A stretch of DNA of 64,000 nt from Mycobacterium sp. URHD0025 (lineage in GTDB: Bacteria > Actinomycetota > Actinomycetes > Mycobacteriales > Mycobacteriaceae), in the NCBI RefSeq assembly GCF_000426065.1, contig NZ_AUEQ01000016.1, positions 124,001-188,000 of the forward strand. Direction: 5' to 3'. Shown in pieces: positions 25,770 through 34,525 of the stretch (position 1 is the first letter of the stretch; each line of letters starts with the position of its first letter). Under the pieces are notes generated by a model. The model was given only the letters and a program-made list of their open reading frames with translations. It had not been told where the DNA came from and searched no databases. Made by a program: the position numbers and the translations under genes.

Positions 25770-26606
25770 TCAACTTCCCAACTCGATCGGGGCGCCCACA
25801 AGGGAGCCGTATTCCGTCCAACTGCCGTCGTAGTTCTTGACGTTCGCGTGTCCCAGCAGCTCCTGCAGCACGAACCAGGTGTGCGACGAACGCTCACCGA
25901 TCCGGCAGTAGGCGATGGTCTCCTTGTCGCCGTCGAGGCCTGCCGCGGCGTACAGCTTGGCCAGTTCCTCGTCGGACTTGAAGGTGCCGTCCTCGTTGGC
26001 TGCCTTGCTCCACGGAACGTTGATGGCGCCGGGGATATGCCCGGGCCGCTGGCTCTGCTCCTGCGGCAGGTGCGCCGGGGCCAGGATCTTGCCCGAGAAC
26101 TCGTCAGGGGAGCGCACGTCGACGAGGTTCTTCTCGCCGATCGCGGCGATGACCTCGTCGCGGAAGGCACGGATGTTGTTGTCGGGTGCCGAGGCGGTGT
26201 ACGAGGTTGCCGGCCGGGTCACCGTGTCCTTGACGAGCGGGCGGCCGTCGAGCTGCCAGCGCTTGCGGCCGCCGTCGAGCAGCTTGACGTCGGCGTGGCC
26301 GTACAGCTTGAAGTACCAGTAGGCGTAGGCCGCGAACCAGTTGTTGTTGCCGCCGTAGAGGATCACCGTGTCGTCGTTGCTGATGCCCTTGTCGGACAGC
26401 AGCTTCGAAAACTGCTGCTGGTCGACGAAGTCGCGCTTGACGGCGTCCTGCAGATCGTCTTTCCAGTCCAGTTTGACGGCGCCGGGGATGTGCCCCTCGT
26501 CGTCGTAGGCGCTGGTGTTCTCGTCGACCTCGACGAACACCACGCCGGCGGTATCGAGGTTGTTCCCGGCCCACTCGGTCGAGACCAGGACGTCGGAACG
26601 TGCCAT
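25770..26606 (-). CDS. Thiosulfate sulfurtransferase (two-domain rhodanese, CysA2/SseA type)
   Basis: The 278-aa enzyme has two rhodanese domains (about 1-125 and 150-278). The active-site cysteine is in AYCRIGERSSHTWF near residue 232, matching the CRxGxR[ST] loop. The first domain carries the inactive loop and the motifs GHIPGAVKLDW and YGGNNNWFAAYAYW. It transfers sulfane sulfur from thiosulfate to acceptors such as cyanide or thiols. It follows the DUF4395 gene by about 50 bp and precedes sseC by one base. The operon leader encodes seven consecutive cysteines. Confidence 0.94.
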   Translation of the reverse strand: MARSDVLVSTEWAGNNLDTAGVVFVEVDENTSAYDDEGHIPGAVKLDWKDDLQDAVKRDFVDQQQFSKLLSDKGISNDDTVILYGGNNNWFAAYAYWYFKLYGHADVKLLDGGRKRWQLDGRPLVKDTVTRPATSYTASAPDNNIRAFRDEVIAAIGEKNLVDVRSPDEFSGKILAPAHLPQEQSQRPGHIPGAINVPWSKAANEDGTFKSDEELAKLYAAAGLDGDKETIAYCRIGERSSHTWFVLQELLGHANVKNYDGSWTEYGSLVGAPIELGS

Positions 26607-26654
26607 GTACGAATTCCTTTCGGTTGCTTGCTATTTGGAGATGTCAGGTGGGTG

Positions 26655-27137
26655 TCATGCAGGACTGGGGGTGCGGCGCAGCCGGACGACCAGCGGGTAG
26701 ATCTGGCAACCCAGGCAGATGCCGAAGGCGGCGTTGAGGAAGGCCGCCACCAATGCGAGAGCGGTGGCGGTCAGGCCGAGCGCGGTGATGCCGAACGCGA
26801 ACCCTGCGGTACCGAGGACGGCGAACACGAAGCCGACCAATTGGGCGAACTTCAGCGGCGGGACCGGCTCGCGTTCGGTGACCGGTGCCAGACGCGGCGC
26901 GACGAATTTGGCGAACAGCCGGCCATAGGGATGCTTGCGCGGACCGCCGGCCGCCCCGATGGCGAAGACGACCGCCTGAGCGCCGAGCAGCACCGCGGCT
27001 GCGAGCTCACTGAACCCCGCGACCAAAAGGGTGGCGATCAGCACCGCGGTGGTGACCCAGGCCGCGAACCGTGGTCCGCGCACGTCGACCTGTGCGGGCC
27101 GACTATCGGCGATGGGCTGGGTTGATGTCGATGACAT
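26655..27137 (-). CDS. DUF4395 membrane protein of the cysteine-regulated operon
   Basis: A 160-aa membrane protein with about four hydrophobic segments. The N-terminus has RGPRFAAWVTTAVLIATLLVA, and the end has a CLGCQIYP motif whose two cysteines suggest redox or sulfur handling. The ATG at 27137 has an AGGAG site eight bases upstream. It is the first structural gene after the polycysteine leader, with the rhodanese and DUF1416 genes behind. A transport or sulfur-relay role is inferred only from context. Confidence 0.85.
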   Translation of the reverse strand: MSSTSTQPIADSRPAQVDVRGPRFAAWVTTAVLIATLLVAGFSELAAAVLLGAQAVVFAIGAAGGPRKHPYGRLFAKFVAPRLAPVTEREPVPPLKFAQLVGFVFAVLGTAGFAFGITALGLTATALALVAAFLNAAFGICLGCQIYPLVVRLRRTPSPA

Positions 27138-27204
27138 GCGGACGAACTCCTGTTGTCGTAGAAGGTCTGATGGTGTGCAGGCCCAGGCACGAGGCCGGAG
27201 CGGG

Positions 27205-27220
27205 CGCGCGAAAGCGCGCG
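27205..27220 (-). promoter_or_regulatory. Small hairpin downstream of the polycysteine leader
   Basis: The sequence gcgcgcg-aaa-gcgcgcg between the leader stop and the DUF4395 start can form a compact stem-loop. It is a candidate regulatory element that responds to ribosome position on the cysteine run. Confidence 0.4.
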
Positions 27221-27227
27221 GCTGCAA

Positions 27228-27317
27228 TCAACAGCAACAACAACAGCAGCAACCCGCGACGCGGCACAGATCGACTGCGCGGCGCTTGGTGAGCACAAGC
27301 TCGAGGCGGGCTGACAC
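27228..27317 (-). CDS. Leaderless polycysteine leader peptide (cysteine attenuator)
   Basis: A 29-codon ORF starts at GTG 27317 (MSARLELVLTKRRAV...) and ends with seven consecutive Cys codons before TGA at 27228. A TAAGCT -10 box at 27325-27330 lies seven bases before the GTG, so the transcript is leaderless. A second in-frame GTG is at 27296. Leaderless polycysteine ORFs upstream of sulfur operons are established in mycobacteria as cysteine-responsive attenuators: stalling at the Cys run when cysteine is short exposes downstream translation. The structural genes are DUF4395, rhodanese and DUF1416. Confidence 0.85.
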   Translation of the reverse strand: MSARLELVLTKRRAVDLCRVAGCCCCCCC

Positions 27318-27324
27318 GAGCGAC

Positions 27325-27330
27325 AGCTTA
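27325..27330 (-). promoter_or_regulatory. -10 box of the polycysteine leader
   Basis: Reverse-strand TAAGCT is placed seven bases before GTG 27317, as expected for a leaderless start. Confidence 0.6.
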
Positions 27331-27346
27331 CCCAATAACCGCGGAC

Positions 27347-27769
27347 TCAGGCCAACAGCGGTTCGAGTGCTGAGCGCAGGTCAGCGGCCTTGGGGACCCC
27401 GCTCGTGCGGTACCGCGGCCGCCCATTGCCGTCGAAGATGATTGTGGTGGGCAGGGACAGGACCGAAAGCCGCCTGGCGGCTTCGGGATTGGCGTCCATG
27501 TCGATCTCGACGTGGGCAACTTCAGGTAGCTCGGCGCAGACCTGGTCGACGACTCTGCGGACCCCGGCGCAGGGTCCGCACCACTCGGCGGAGAAATGCA
27601 GGATGGTCGGGCCGGTCTGCGACAGCCCGAGGTCGCTGGTGTCGACGTTGGCGGCCTGCTCACCCGCCCTGATCATGCCGGCACGCAGCGTGATCAAGCG
27701 GCCGATCACGTAGGCGACCCCGAGCGCGGCGATGATCACCACCAGGACCAGCACCATCGAAGAGCTCAT
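27347..27769 (-). CDS. Membrane-anchored thioredoxin-like protein
   Basis: A 140-aa protein with an N-terminal membrane helix (MVLVLVVIIAALGVAYVIG). A thioredoxin domain follows, with active site AEWCGPCAGV near residue 66 and cis-proline loop SLPTTIIF near 105. The active-site order and cytosolic-like residues do not settle which side of the membrane it faces. Its ATG overlaps the stop of the LmeA-like gene by four bases. It is usually called ThiX in mycobacteria, although no thiamine role is shown. Confidence 0.87.
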   Translation of the reverse strand: MSSSMVLVLVVIIAALGVAYVIGRLITLRAGMIRAGEQAANVDTSDLGLSQTGPTILHFSAEWCGPCAGVRRVVDQVCAELPEVAHVEIDMDANPEAARRLSVLSLPTTIIFDGNGRPRYRTSGVPKAADLRSALEPLLA

Positions 27770-28587
27770 GATTGTCTGAACCCCGCGAGGTCGATCGTTA
27801 CTCCCGACGCGATGCCCTCGATGATCACGTCGGAGCCGCGGGCGCCGGCCGTGGTCGGGGAAATCCCGAACGGCAGCTTCTGACCGGTGATTGTGTGGCT
27901 GAACTCTGACAGGACCGCCGCGGTCTTCTCCTCGGGCACGGGTTCGTCGGCCGTCCCGGGGCCGGTCAGGATCCCGGTCGCGGTCAGCACCAGGCTGGTG
28001 TCGTCGTTGCCGGCGAACGACAGGTCGACGGCGACGCTGACCCGCTTGTCCAGACCTGACTGTTTCGGGGTGCCGGTGAACACCAGCCCCTGACTGCCGG
28101 AGATGCCGGATTCCGTCGTGCCGCCTGTGGAGTCGTTGGTTTCCCGGGACGGGGCCTCCACCAGCAGATCGTCGATGCCCATGAACCTGCCGACGTGGGT
28201 GGAGTCGATGATGATGCGGCTCTCGGCCTTCTTGACCGGCAGTTTCGCGTCCGGCCGGATCAGCCACGACGACTCGGTGAGGTCGATGCCGTGCAGCGTG
28301 GCTTCCAGCGATGCCTTGCCCACCACAGGGTGATCGACGGCGGCGGCCCGGATCTCGACTTCCTTGTAGCGGTGGTTGCGCACCTGGGTCAGGAACGGGA
28401 AACCGAGGATGGCCACCCACGGGTCCCAGTCGAGGCCGGCCGCGGTGCGGACGTTGCGGGCGAGCCTGTACTCGGCGTAGATCGCCGAACCGAAATCGGT
28501 GCCGACAACCCCGACGACGAGCGCGGTGACGGTCGCGGTGAGCCCGATCAGCAGTTTGCGCACCGGCACATTGTCGCCCACAGTCAT
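27766..28587 (-). CDS. lmeA: LmeA-like DUF2993 phospholipid-binding protein
   Basis: A 273-aa protein with an N-terminal signal anchor (LLIGLTATVTALVVGVVG) and a DUF2993 lipid-binding domain beginning near residue 33 (IYAEYRLARNVRTAAGL). The M. smegmatis homologue LmeA is known to be needed for lipomannan and lipoarabinomannan maturation in the cell envelope. The gene is adjacent to the thioredoxin-like gene, as in that species. Divergent from the response regulator with about 130 bp between starts. Confidence 0.85.
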   Translation of the reverse strand: MTVGDNVPVRKLLIGLTATVTALVVGVVGTDFGSAIYAEYRLARNVRTAAGLDWDPWVAILGFPFLTQVRNHRYKEVEIRAAAVDHPVVGKASLEATLHGIDLTESSWLIRPDAKLPVKKAESRIIIDSTHVGRFMGIDDLLVEAPSRETNDSTGGTTESGISGSQGLVFTGTPKQSGLDKRVSVAVDLSFAGNDDTSLVLTATGILTGPGTADEPVPEEKTAAVLSEFSHTITGQKLPFGISPTTAGARGSDVIIEGIASGVTIDLAGFRQS

Positions 28588-28717
28588 CGGATCGAAGCGC
28601 TCGGCGCGGCTGATCAGCAGGTGAGGCGTTATCGTTAGATCACTAAAGGCCGGTAACGGCTACATGTCAGTCATGAATCCGACCGTGTGGACATCGTGGT
28701 CCGGGCGCTCGTGAGAA

Positions 28718-29539
28718 GTGATTGCCGGCGCGCCGGAGGACCTGTTGGATCTGTTGTTACTTACCGTCGACCCGCATCCCGAGTCGGTCCTGCCCTCCCT
28801 CACCCTGCTGGCCCACACCGTGCGCACAGCACCGACAGAGGTGTCCTCGCTGCTGGAAGCGGGTAGCGCCGATGTGGCGATCGTCGACGCGCGTACCGAT
28901 CTCGCGGCCGCTCGCGGCCTCTGTCGCCTGCTGGGAACCACGGGTAGCTCCGTCCCGGTGGTCGCAGTGGTCAACGAGGGCGGCTTGGTGGCCGTCAACC
29001 ACGAGTGGGGCCTGGACGAGATCCTGCTGCCCGGCACCGGCCCGGCCGAGATCGACGCCCGGCTGCGCCTGCTGGTGGGCCGGCGTGGCGGCGGTGCCAA
29101 TCAGGAGAACGTCGGCAAGATCACCCTCGGTGAGCTCGCGATCGACGAGGGCACCTACACCGCACGCCTGCGTGGACGTCCCCTCGATCTCACCTACAAA
29201 GAATTCGAGCTGCTCAAGTACCTCGCCCAGCACGCCGGCCGCGTGTTCACCCGGGCGCAGTTGCTGCAGGAGGTGTGGGGCTACGACTTCTTCGGCGGTA
29301 CCCGCACGGTCGACGTACATGTGCGTCGTCTGCGGGCCAAACTCGGCCCTGAGTACGAATCGCTGATCGGCACCGTCCGCAACGTCGGATACAAGGCGGT
29401 GCGCCCGTCCCGCGGCCGGACCCAGGCGGCCGAGGCGAGCGGTGCGGATGCCTCGCAGGACGACCACGGCGACGACGACTTCGACCCGGCAACCGACGAA
29501 GCGGACGAGCCGTTGGCCGGGCGCCTGCCCAGCCAGTGA
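28718..29539 (+). CDS. GlnR-like OmpR-family transcriptional regulator
   Basis: A 273-aa regulator with an N-terminal receiver-like domain (about 10-125) and a C-terminal winged helix with GRPLDLTYKEFELLKYLAQ, LLQEVWGYDFFGGTRTVDVH and VRRLRAKLG. It resembles Rv0818, a GlnR-type regulator whose receiver may not be phosphorylated. No histidine kinase is adjacent. The start is uncertain: GTG 28718 is annotated, but TTG 28745 has a GGAGG site and gives the family-like start LDLLLLTVDP. An acidic tail follows the DNA-binding domain. mshD overlaps its stop by four bases. Confidence 0.85.
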   Translation: MIAGAPEDLLDLLLLTVDPHPESVLPSLTLLAHTVRTAPTEVSSLLEAGSADVAIVDARTDLAAARGLCRLLGTTGSSVPVVAVVNEGGLVAVNHEWGLDEILLPGTGPAEIDARLRLLVGRRGGGANQENVGKITLGELAIDEGTYTARLRGRPLDLTYKEFELLKYLAQHAGRVFTRAQLLQEVWGYDFFGGTRTVDVHVRRLRAKLGPEYESLIGTVRNVGYKAVRPSRGRTQAAEASGADASQDDHGDDDFDPATDEADEPLAGRLPSQ

Positions 29540-30438
29540 CCGCACTCGACTGGCGGACCGGGCTCTCAGAAGCCGAGCAGACCGAGATCCGTGCCCTCAT
29601 CGCTGCGGCCACCGAGTCCGACGGCGTGGCCCCGGTGGGCGATCAGGTGCTGCGCGAGCTCGGCCACGACCGCACCCGTCATCTCGTGGCCACCGACGGT
29701 GCAGACCTTGTCGGCTACCTGAACCTGGCCCCGGCCGCCGAGGATGACCCGGCGATGGCCGAGCTGGTAGTGGATCCGCGGGCCCGACGGCGCGGCATCG
29801 GTGCGGCGCTGGTCCGTGCAGGGCTCGCCGAGGGCGCGGCGGGCACACGAATCTGGGCGCACGGCAATCTCGACGCAGCCCAGGCGCTGGCCGCCTCGTT
29901 GGAGCTCAAATCCGTGCGCGAACTGCTGCAGATGCGCCGTCCGCTGACCGACCTGCCGCCGCTGCGCACTGCCGAAGGCGTGCGGATCGCCACCTATGCC
30001 GGACCTCGCGACGATGCCGAGCTGCTGCGCGTCAACAACGCCGCATTCTCCTGGCACCCGGAACAGGGCGGCTGGACCGAACATGACCTGGCCGAGCGGC
30101 GCAATGAGCCGTGGTTCGATCCTGAGGGCCTGTTCGAGGCGTTCGACGAACACACCGGGACACTGCTGGGCTTCCACTGGACGAAAATCCATGCCCCGCC
30201 CCGCGGTGCGGGCGCGGACGCCGCTCTCGGCGAGGTCTACGTCGTCGGCGTCGATCCGGCGGCACAGGGCCGGGGGCTGGGCTCGGTGCTGACCCTGGTC
30301 GGTCTGCACCACCTCGCCGAGCGGTCCTTGCCGACGGTGCTACTTTACGTCGAGGCAGATAACTCGGCGGCCGTGGCGACCTACCGAAACTTGGGCTTTG
30401 AGGTGTTCGGCGTCGACGTGGCGTACGCCGCCGGTTAA
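29536..30438 (+). CDS. mshD: Mycothiol synthase MshD
   Basis: The 300-aa enzyme acetylates Cys-GlcN-Ins in the last step of mycothiol synthesis. It has two GNAT domains. The N-terminal domain contains ELVVDPRARRRGIGAALV (about 75-92). The C-terminal catalytic domain contains VYVVGVDPAAQGRGLGSVLT (about 234-253) and ends in SAAVATYRNLGFEVFGVDV. It starts at GTG 29536, overlapping the regulator gene in a GTGA. It precedes the pst operon. Mycothiol is confined to actinobacteria, which supports the taxonomic placement. Confidence 0.96.
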   Translation: MTALDWRTGLSEAEQTEIRALIAAATESDGVAPVGDQVLRELGHDRTRHLVATDGADLVGYLNLAPAAEDDPAMAELVVDPRARRRGIGAALVRAGLAEGAAGTRIWAHGNLDAAQALAASLELKSVRELLQMRRPLTDLPPLRTAEGVRIATYAGPRDDAELLRVNNAAFSWHPEQGGWTEHDLAERRNEPWFDPEGLFEAFDEHTGTLLGFHWTKIHAPPRGAGADAALGEVYVVGVDPAAQGRGLGSVLTLVGLHHLAERSLPTVLLYVEADNSAAVATYRNLGFEVFGVDVAYAAG

Positions 30439-30467
30439 CCCGTTTAGCTGTGTACACGCTGAACCTA

Positions 30468-30486
30468 TTCACTGCCGATTCACCTG
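30468..30486 (+). promoter_or_regulatory. Candidate phosphate-response direct repeat upstream of pstS
   Basis: TTCACTG at 30468 and TTCACCTG at 30479 are direct repeats spaced 11 bp, resembling actinobacterial PHO boxes. They lie about 75 bp before pstS, where a RegX3-type regulator would be expected to bind. Confidence 0.4.
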
Positions 30487-30559
30487 CTGTCCGCGAGCCG
30501 TCCATTGGGGCCGAATACGTTGCCGGAGAGTTCGAAGCCGTCAACGGAAAGTGGGACAA

Positions 30560-31699
30560 GTGAAGCTCATCAGCATTGGCAAGGGTGTAGGCAAGCCGTT
30601 CGGTGTCGCGCTGTCCGCGACGGCCATTGCGGCGCTCACCCTGACTGCGTGCGGCAGCGACAACAACGCCGCCGGCACCAGTTCGTCGGCCGCGGGCAGC
30701 TCCTCGGCCGCATCGGCTGAGTGCGGCGGCAAGAACTCGCTGACGGCCGAAGGCTCGACGGCGCAGCAGAACGCCATTGCGGAATTCAACAAGGTGTGGG
30801 GTCAGGTCTGCTCCGGCAAGAATCTGGCCTACAACCCGACCGGATCGGGCGCGGGCGTGGACCAGTTCATCGCCAAGCAGGTCGACTTCGCCGGGTCCGA
30901 CTCCGCGCTGAAGGACGATCAGGTCAAGAAGGCCGCCGAGCGTTGTGGCGGCAACGAGGCCTGGAACCTGCCGCTGGTGTTCGGCCCGGTCGCGCTGGCC
31001 TACAACGTCGAGGGTGTCGACAAGCTCGTGGTCAACCCCGACGTGCTCGCCAAGATCTTCCAGGGCCAGATCAAGAAGTGGAACGATCCGGCAGTGGCCG
31101 CCCTCAACGCCGGCGCCACCCTGCCGGACCTGGACATCAAGCCGATCTACCGGTCGGATTCCTCGGGCACCACCGACAACTTCCAGAAGTACCTGGCCGC
31201 CGCCGCGCCGCAGACCTGGACCAAGGGTGCGGGCAAGGAGTTCCAGGGCGGCGCCGGTGAGGGCGCGCAGAAGTCCTCCGGTGTCGTGCAGGCCGTCCAG
31301 GCCACCCCCGGCTCGATCGGCTACGTCGAGAAGAGCCCCGCCGCCGCGGCCGGCCTGCCCTACGCCCAGATCGACAGCGGCGCCGGCGCAGTGCCGCTGG
31401 ACGACCAGTCGACCACCAAGGCCGTCGGCGCAGCCAAGTTCAAGGGCGAGGGCAAGGACTTGGTCCTCGACCTGAACGCGCTCTACGCCTCGAAGGAAGC
31501 CGGTGTCTACCCCCTGGTACTGGCCACCTACGAGATCGTTTGCTCCAAGGGCTACGACGCCGACACCGCGGCGGCCGTCAAGTCCTTCCTGACGGTGGCC
31601 GCCAACGAGGGCCAGGCCAGCCTGTCGCAGGCCGGATACATCGCGCTCCCCGACGAGTTCAAGCAGCGCCTGCTGACCTCGGTCGAGGCCATCGCTTAA
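30560..31699 (+). CDS. pstS: Phosphate ABC transporter substrate-binding lipoprotein PstS
   Basis: A 379-aa secreted lipoprotein that binds phosphate for the Pst transporter. The signal has lipobox LTAC with C31 lipidated, then a Ser/Ala-rich linker. Phosphate-contact motifs are GSTAQQ (about 76), YNPTGSGAGV (about 95-104), and IYRSDSSGTTDNF (about 197-209). The GTG at 30560 is chosen as it begins just before the basic n-region; the frame extends 162 bp upstream without a better start. It heads pstS-pstC-pstA-pstB, with a direct-repeat box upstream. Confidence 0.96.
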   Translation: MKLISIGKGVGKPFGVALSATAIAALTLTACGSDNNAAGTSSSAAGSSSAASAECGGKNSLTAEGSTAQQNAIAEFNKVWGQVCSGKNLAYNPTGSGAGVDQFIAKQVDFAGSDSALKDDQVKKAAERCGGNEAWNLPLVFGPVALAYNVEGVDKLVVNPDVLAKIFQGQIKKWNDPAVAALNAGATLPDLDIKPIYRSDSSGTTDNFQKYLAAAAPQTWTKGAGKEFQGGAGEGAQKSSGVVQAVQATPGSIGYVEKSPAAAAGLPYAQIDSGAGAVPLDDQSTTKAVGAAKFKGEGKDLVLDLNALYASKEAGVYPLVLATYEIVCSKGYDADTAAAVKSFLTVAANEGQASLSQAGYIALPDEFKQRLLTSVEAIA

Positions 31700-31753
31700 T
31701 AGCCCGGCTGGCGTTGAAGGACGAATCTGGGTGAGGATGGGTTTTCCGACCAT

Positions 31754-32809
31754 ATGACCAACAGGGGCCCTGACGGGACAATAGTGACAACGCCGAATCC
31801 AGCTGATTCGGGGTCGGGGGAGACACTTGCCTCCCCCCATCCCGAACCGGAACCCATCTCCACCGATCCGTCCAAGGGAGCCAAGGTTCGCCTCGGCGAC
31901 CGAATTTTCCGTGGGCTCGCAGAAGGTTCGGGCATCCTCATCGTCGCGCTCATCGCGGCGATCGGGGTGTTCCTGCTCTGGCGCGCGGTTCCTGCGCTGA
32001 CGCGCAACGAGGAGAACTTCTTCCTCTACGGCGGCAACTGGATCACCACCGACACCTCGGCGATGCATTTCGGCATCTTCGAGCTGCTGCAGGTGACCGT
32101 ATTCGTCTCGGTGTTCGCGCTCGTACTGGCCATGCCGGTGGCGTTGGGCATCGCGATCTATCTCACCCAGTACTCATCGCGGCGATTGGCCGGTCCGCTG
32201 GGCTACCTGGTGGACCTGCTGGCCGCAGTGCCCTCGATCGTGTACGGCGTGTGGGGCCTGTACGTGCTGGCGCCGACGATCAAACCCTTTGCGGTGTGGC
32301 TCAATACGCACTTGGACTGGCTGTTCCTGTTCAAGACCGGCAACGCTTCGGTGGCCGGCGGTGGCACGATCTTCACCGCGGGGATCGTGCTGGCGGTGAT
32401 GATCCTGCCGATCATCACCGCGGTGACCCGCGAGGTGTTCACCCAGACCCCGCGCGGCCAGATCGAGGCCGCGCTCGCGCTGGGTGCCACCCGCTGGGAA
32501 GTGGTGCGCACCACGGTGCTGCCCTTCGGATTGTCCGGCTACATCAGCGGCGCGATGCTCGGCCTGGGGCGCGCCCTCGGTGAGACCATCGCCCTGCTGA
32601 TCATCCTGCGCGGCACCCAAACCGCGTTCGGCTGGTCGCTGTTCGACGGCGGCTACACCTTCGCGAGCAAGATCGCTGCCACCGCAAGCGAATTCAATGA
32701 CCAGTACAAGGCGGGCGCCTACATTGCCGCCGGCCTGGTGCTGTTCATCCTCACCTTCGTGGTGAACTCGCTGGCGCGCGCCGCGGTCGCCGGAAAGGGA
32801 CGCTCATGA
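31754..32809 (+). CDS. pstC: Phosphate ABC transporter permease PstC
   Basis: The 351-aa inner-membrane permease has six transmembrane helices after a long cytosolic N-terminus rich in Pro and Glu. The permease coupling loop (EAA motif) reads AALALGATRWEVVRTTVLP near residues 235-253. The periplasmic first half has LFLFKTGNASVAGG. It overlaps pstA by four bases and follows pstS by 54 bp, so it is co-transcribed. GTG 31784 is an alternative start that would remove ten residues. Confidence 0.94.
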   Translation: MTNRGPDGTIVTTPNPADSGSGETLASPHPEPEPISTDPSKGAKVRLGDRIFRGLAEGSGILIVALIAAIGVFLLWRAVPALTRNEENFFLYGGNWITTDTSAMHFGIFELLQVTVFVSVFALVLAMPVALGIAIYLTQYSSRRLAGPLGYLVDLLAAVPSIVYGVWGLYVLAPTIKPFAVWLNTHLDWLFLFKTGNASVAGGGTIFTAGIVLAVMILPIITAVTREVFTQTPRGQIEAALALGATRWEVVRTTVLPFGLSGYISGAMLGLGRALGETIALLIILRGTQTAFGWSLFDGGYTFASKIAATASEFNDQYKAGAYIAAGLVLFILTFVVNSLARAAVAGKGRS

Positions 32810-33720
32810 CGTCCACACTCGAGCGGCCGGTCAAGACGCCTGTGTTCCAGGGCGTCAGTCTGCGCCGCAAGCTGACCAACCACTTCGCCACGGTGCTGGT
32901 GACCTTGTCATTGCTGGTCGCGCTGGTGCCTCTGGTCTGGGTGCTGTACTCGGTGATCGTCCGGGGTTGGGCCGCATTGAGCTCACCCACGTGGTTCACC
33001 AACTCCCAGTCCGGGATGACCACGTTCATCGCCGGTGGCGGTGCCTACCACGCGATCGTCGGCACCCTGCTGCAGGGCATCGTGTGCTCGCTGATCTCCA
33101 TTCCGATCGGCGTGATGGTGGGCGTTTACCTGGTCGAGTACGGCGGTGGCACGCGGCTGGGCAAGGTCACCACGTTCATGGTGGACATCCTCACCGGCGT
33201 TCCCTCGATCGTCGCCGCGTTGTTCATCTACGCACTGTGGGTGGCCACGCTCGGGTTCGGCCGGTCCGGGTTCGCGGTGTCACTGTCGTTGGTACTGCTG
33301 ATGATTCCGGTGATCGTGCGGGCCACCGAGGAGATGCTGCGCATCGTCCCGATGGATCTGCGTGAGGCGAGTTACGCCCTCGGCGTGCCGAAATGGAAGA
33401 CCATCGTCCGAATCGTGATCCCGACGGCGCTGTCGGGCATCGTCACCGGCATCATGCTGGCACTGGCCCGCGTGATGGGTGAGACGGCGCCGCTGCTGAT
33501 CCTTGTCGGCTATGCGCAGGCGATGAACTTCGACATGTTCGGCGGGTTCATGGGATCGCTGCCCGGCATGATGTACGACCAGATCTCGGCGGGAGCGGGC
33601 GCCAACCCGGTGCCCACCGATCGGCTCTGGGGTGCGGCGCTGACGCTGATCCTGCTGATCGCCCTGCTCAATGTCGGCGCTCGCGCGGTCGCCAAACTCT
33701 TTTCCCCCAAGAAGGTGTAG
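32806..33720 (+). CDS. pstA: Phosphate ABC transporter permease PstA
   Basis: The 304-aa partner permease to PstC. Six membrane helices are visible, and the EAA loop is EASYALGVPKWKTIVRIVIP near residues 187-206. The ATG overlaps the pstC stop (ATGA). The pstB start follows nine bases after its stop. Confidence 0.95.
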   Translation: MTSTLERPVKTPVFQGVSLRRKLTNHFATVLVTLSLLVALVPLVWVLYSVIVRGWAALSSPTWFTNSQSGMTTFIAGGGAYHAIVGTLLQGIVCSLISIPIGVMVGVYLVEYGGGTRLGKVTTFMVDILTGVPSIVAALFIYALWVATLGFGRSGFAVSLSLVLLMIPVIVRATEEMLRIVPMDLREASYALGVPKWKTIVRIVIPTALSGIVTGIMLALARVMGETAPLLILVGYAQAMNFDMFGGFMGSLPGMMYDQISAGAGANPVPTDRLWGAALTLILLIALLNVGARAVAKLFSPKKV

Positions 33721-33729
33721 GAGCTATCC

Positions 33730-34506
33730 ATGGCCAAGCGGCTGGATCTCAAGGACGTCAACATCTACTACGGCGCGTTCCACGCCGTTTCCGAGGTTTC
33801 GCTCTCGGTGCAGCCGCGCAGCGTGATGGCCTTCATCGGCCCGTCGGGCTGCGGCAAGTCGACCGTGCTGCGCACGCTGAACCGCATGCACGAGGTAATC
33901 CCGGGGGCCCGCGTCGAAGGCTCGGTGCTGCTCGACGGTGAGGACATCTACGGCGCCGGAGTGGACCCGGTCGGTGTGCGCAAGACCATCGGCATGGTGT
34001 TCCAGCGCCCGAACCCGTTCCCCACCATGTCGATTCGTGACAACGTCGTGGCCGGCCTGAAGCTGCAGGGTGTGCGCAACAAGAAGACCCTCGACGAGGT
34101 GGCCGAGCGTTCGCTGCGCGGCGCCAACCTGTGGACCGAGGTCAAGGACCGCTTGGACAAGCCCGGCGGTGGCTTGTCCGGCGGTCAGCAGCAGCGGCTG
34201 TGCATCGCCCGCGCGATCGCGGTGCAGCCCGATGTGCTGTTGATGGACGAGCCCTGCTCGGCGCTCGACCCGATCTCGACGCTGGCCATCGAGGATCTGA
34301 TCTCCACGCTCAAGCAGGATTTCACGATCGTCATCGTCACGCACAACATGCAGCAGGCCGCCCGGGTGAGTGATCAGACCGCGTTCTTCAACCTCGAGGC
34401 CACCGGTAAACCCGGCCGGCTGATCGAGATCGACGACACCGAGAAGATCTTCTCCAACCCCACCCAGAAGGCCACCGAGGACTACATCTCGGGCCGCTTC
34501 GGCTGA
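33730..34506 (+). CDS. pstB: Phosphate ABC transporter ATP-binding protein PstB
   Basis: The 258-aa ATPase energises phosphate import. It shows Walker A GPSGCGKST (about 37-45), the ABC signature LSGGQQQRLCIARAI (about 150-164), Walker B VLLMDEPCSALD (about 170-181) and the H-loop VTHNM (about 204-208). It is the last gene of the pst operon and is called PhoT in M. tuberculosis. A ribosome site (aggagc) precedes its ATG by seven bases. Confidence 0.97.
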   Translation: MAKRLDLKDVNIYYGAFHAVSEVSLSVQPRSVMAFIGPSGCGKSTVLRTLNRMHEVIPGARVEGSVLLDGEDIYGAGVDPVGVRKTIGMVFQRPNPFPTMSIRDNVVAGLKLQGVRNKKTLDEVAERSLRGANLWTEVKDRLDKPGGGLSGGQQQRLCIARAIAVQPDVLLMDEPCSALDPISTLAIEDLISTLKQDFTIVIVTHNMQQAARVSDQTAFFNLEATGKPGRLIEIDDTEKIFSNPTQKATEDYISGRFG

Positions 34507-34525
34507 CCCTTCCCGGGCAAGAAAA

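Noticed and set aside
30032..32068. A 678-codon reverse-strand ORF across mshD, pstS and pstC
   Set aside because: It crosses three well-supported forward genes and has composition typical of out-of-frame GC-rich translation.
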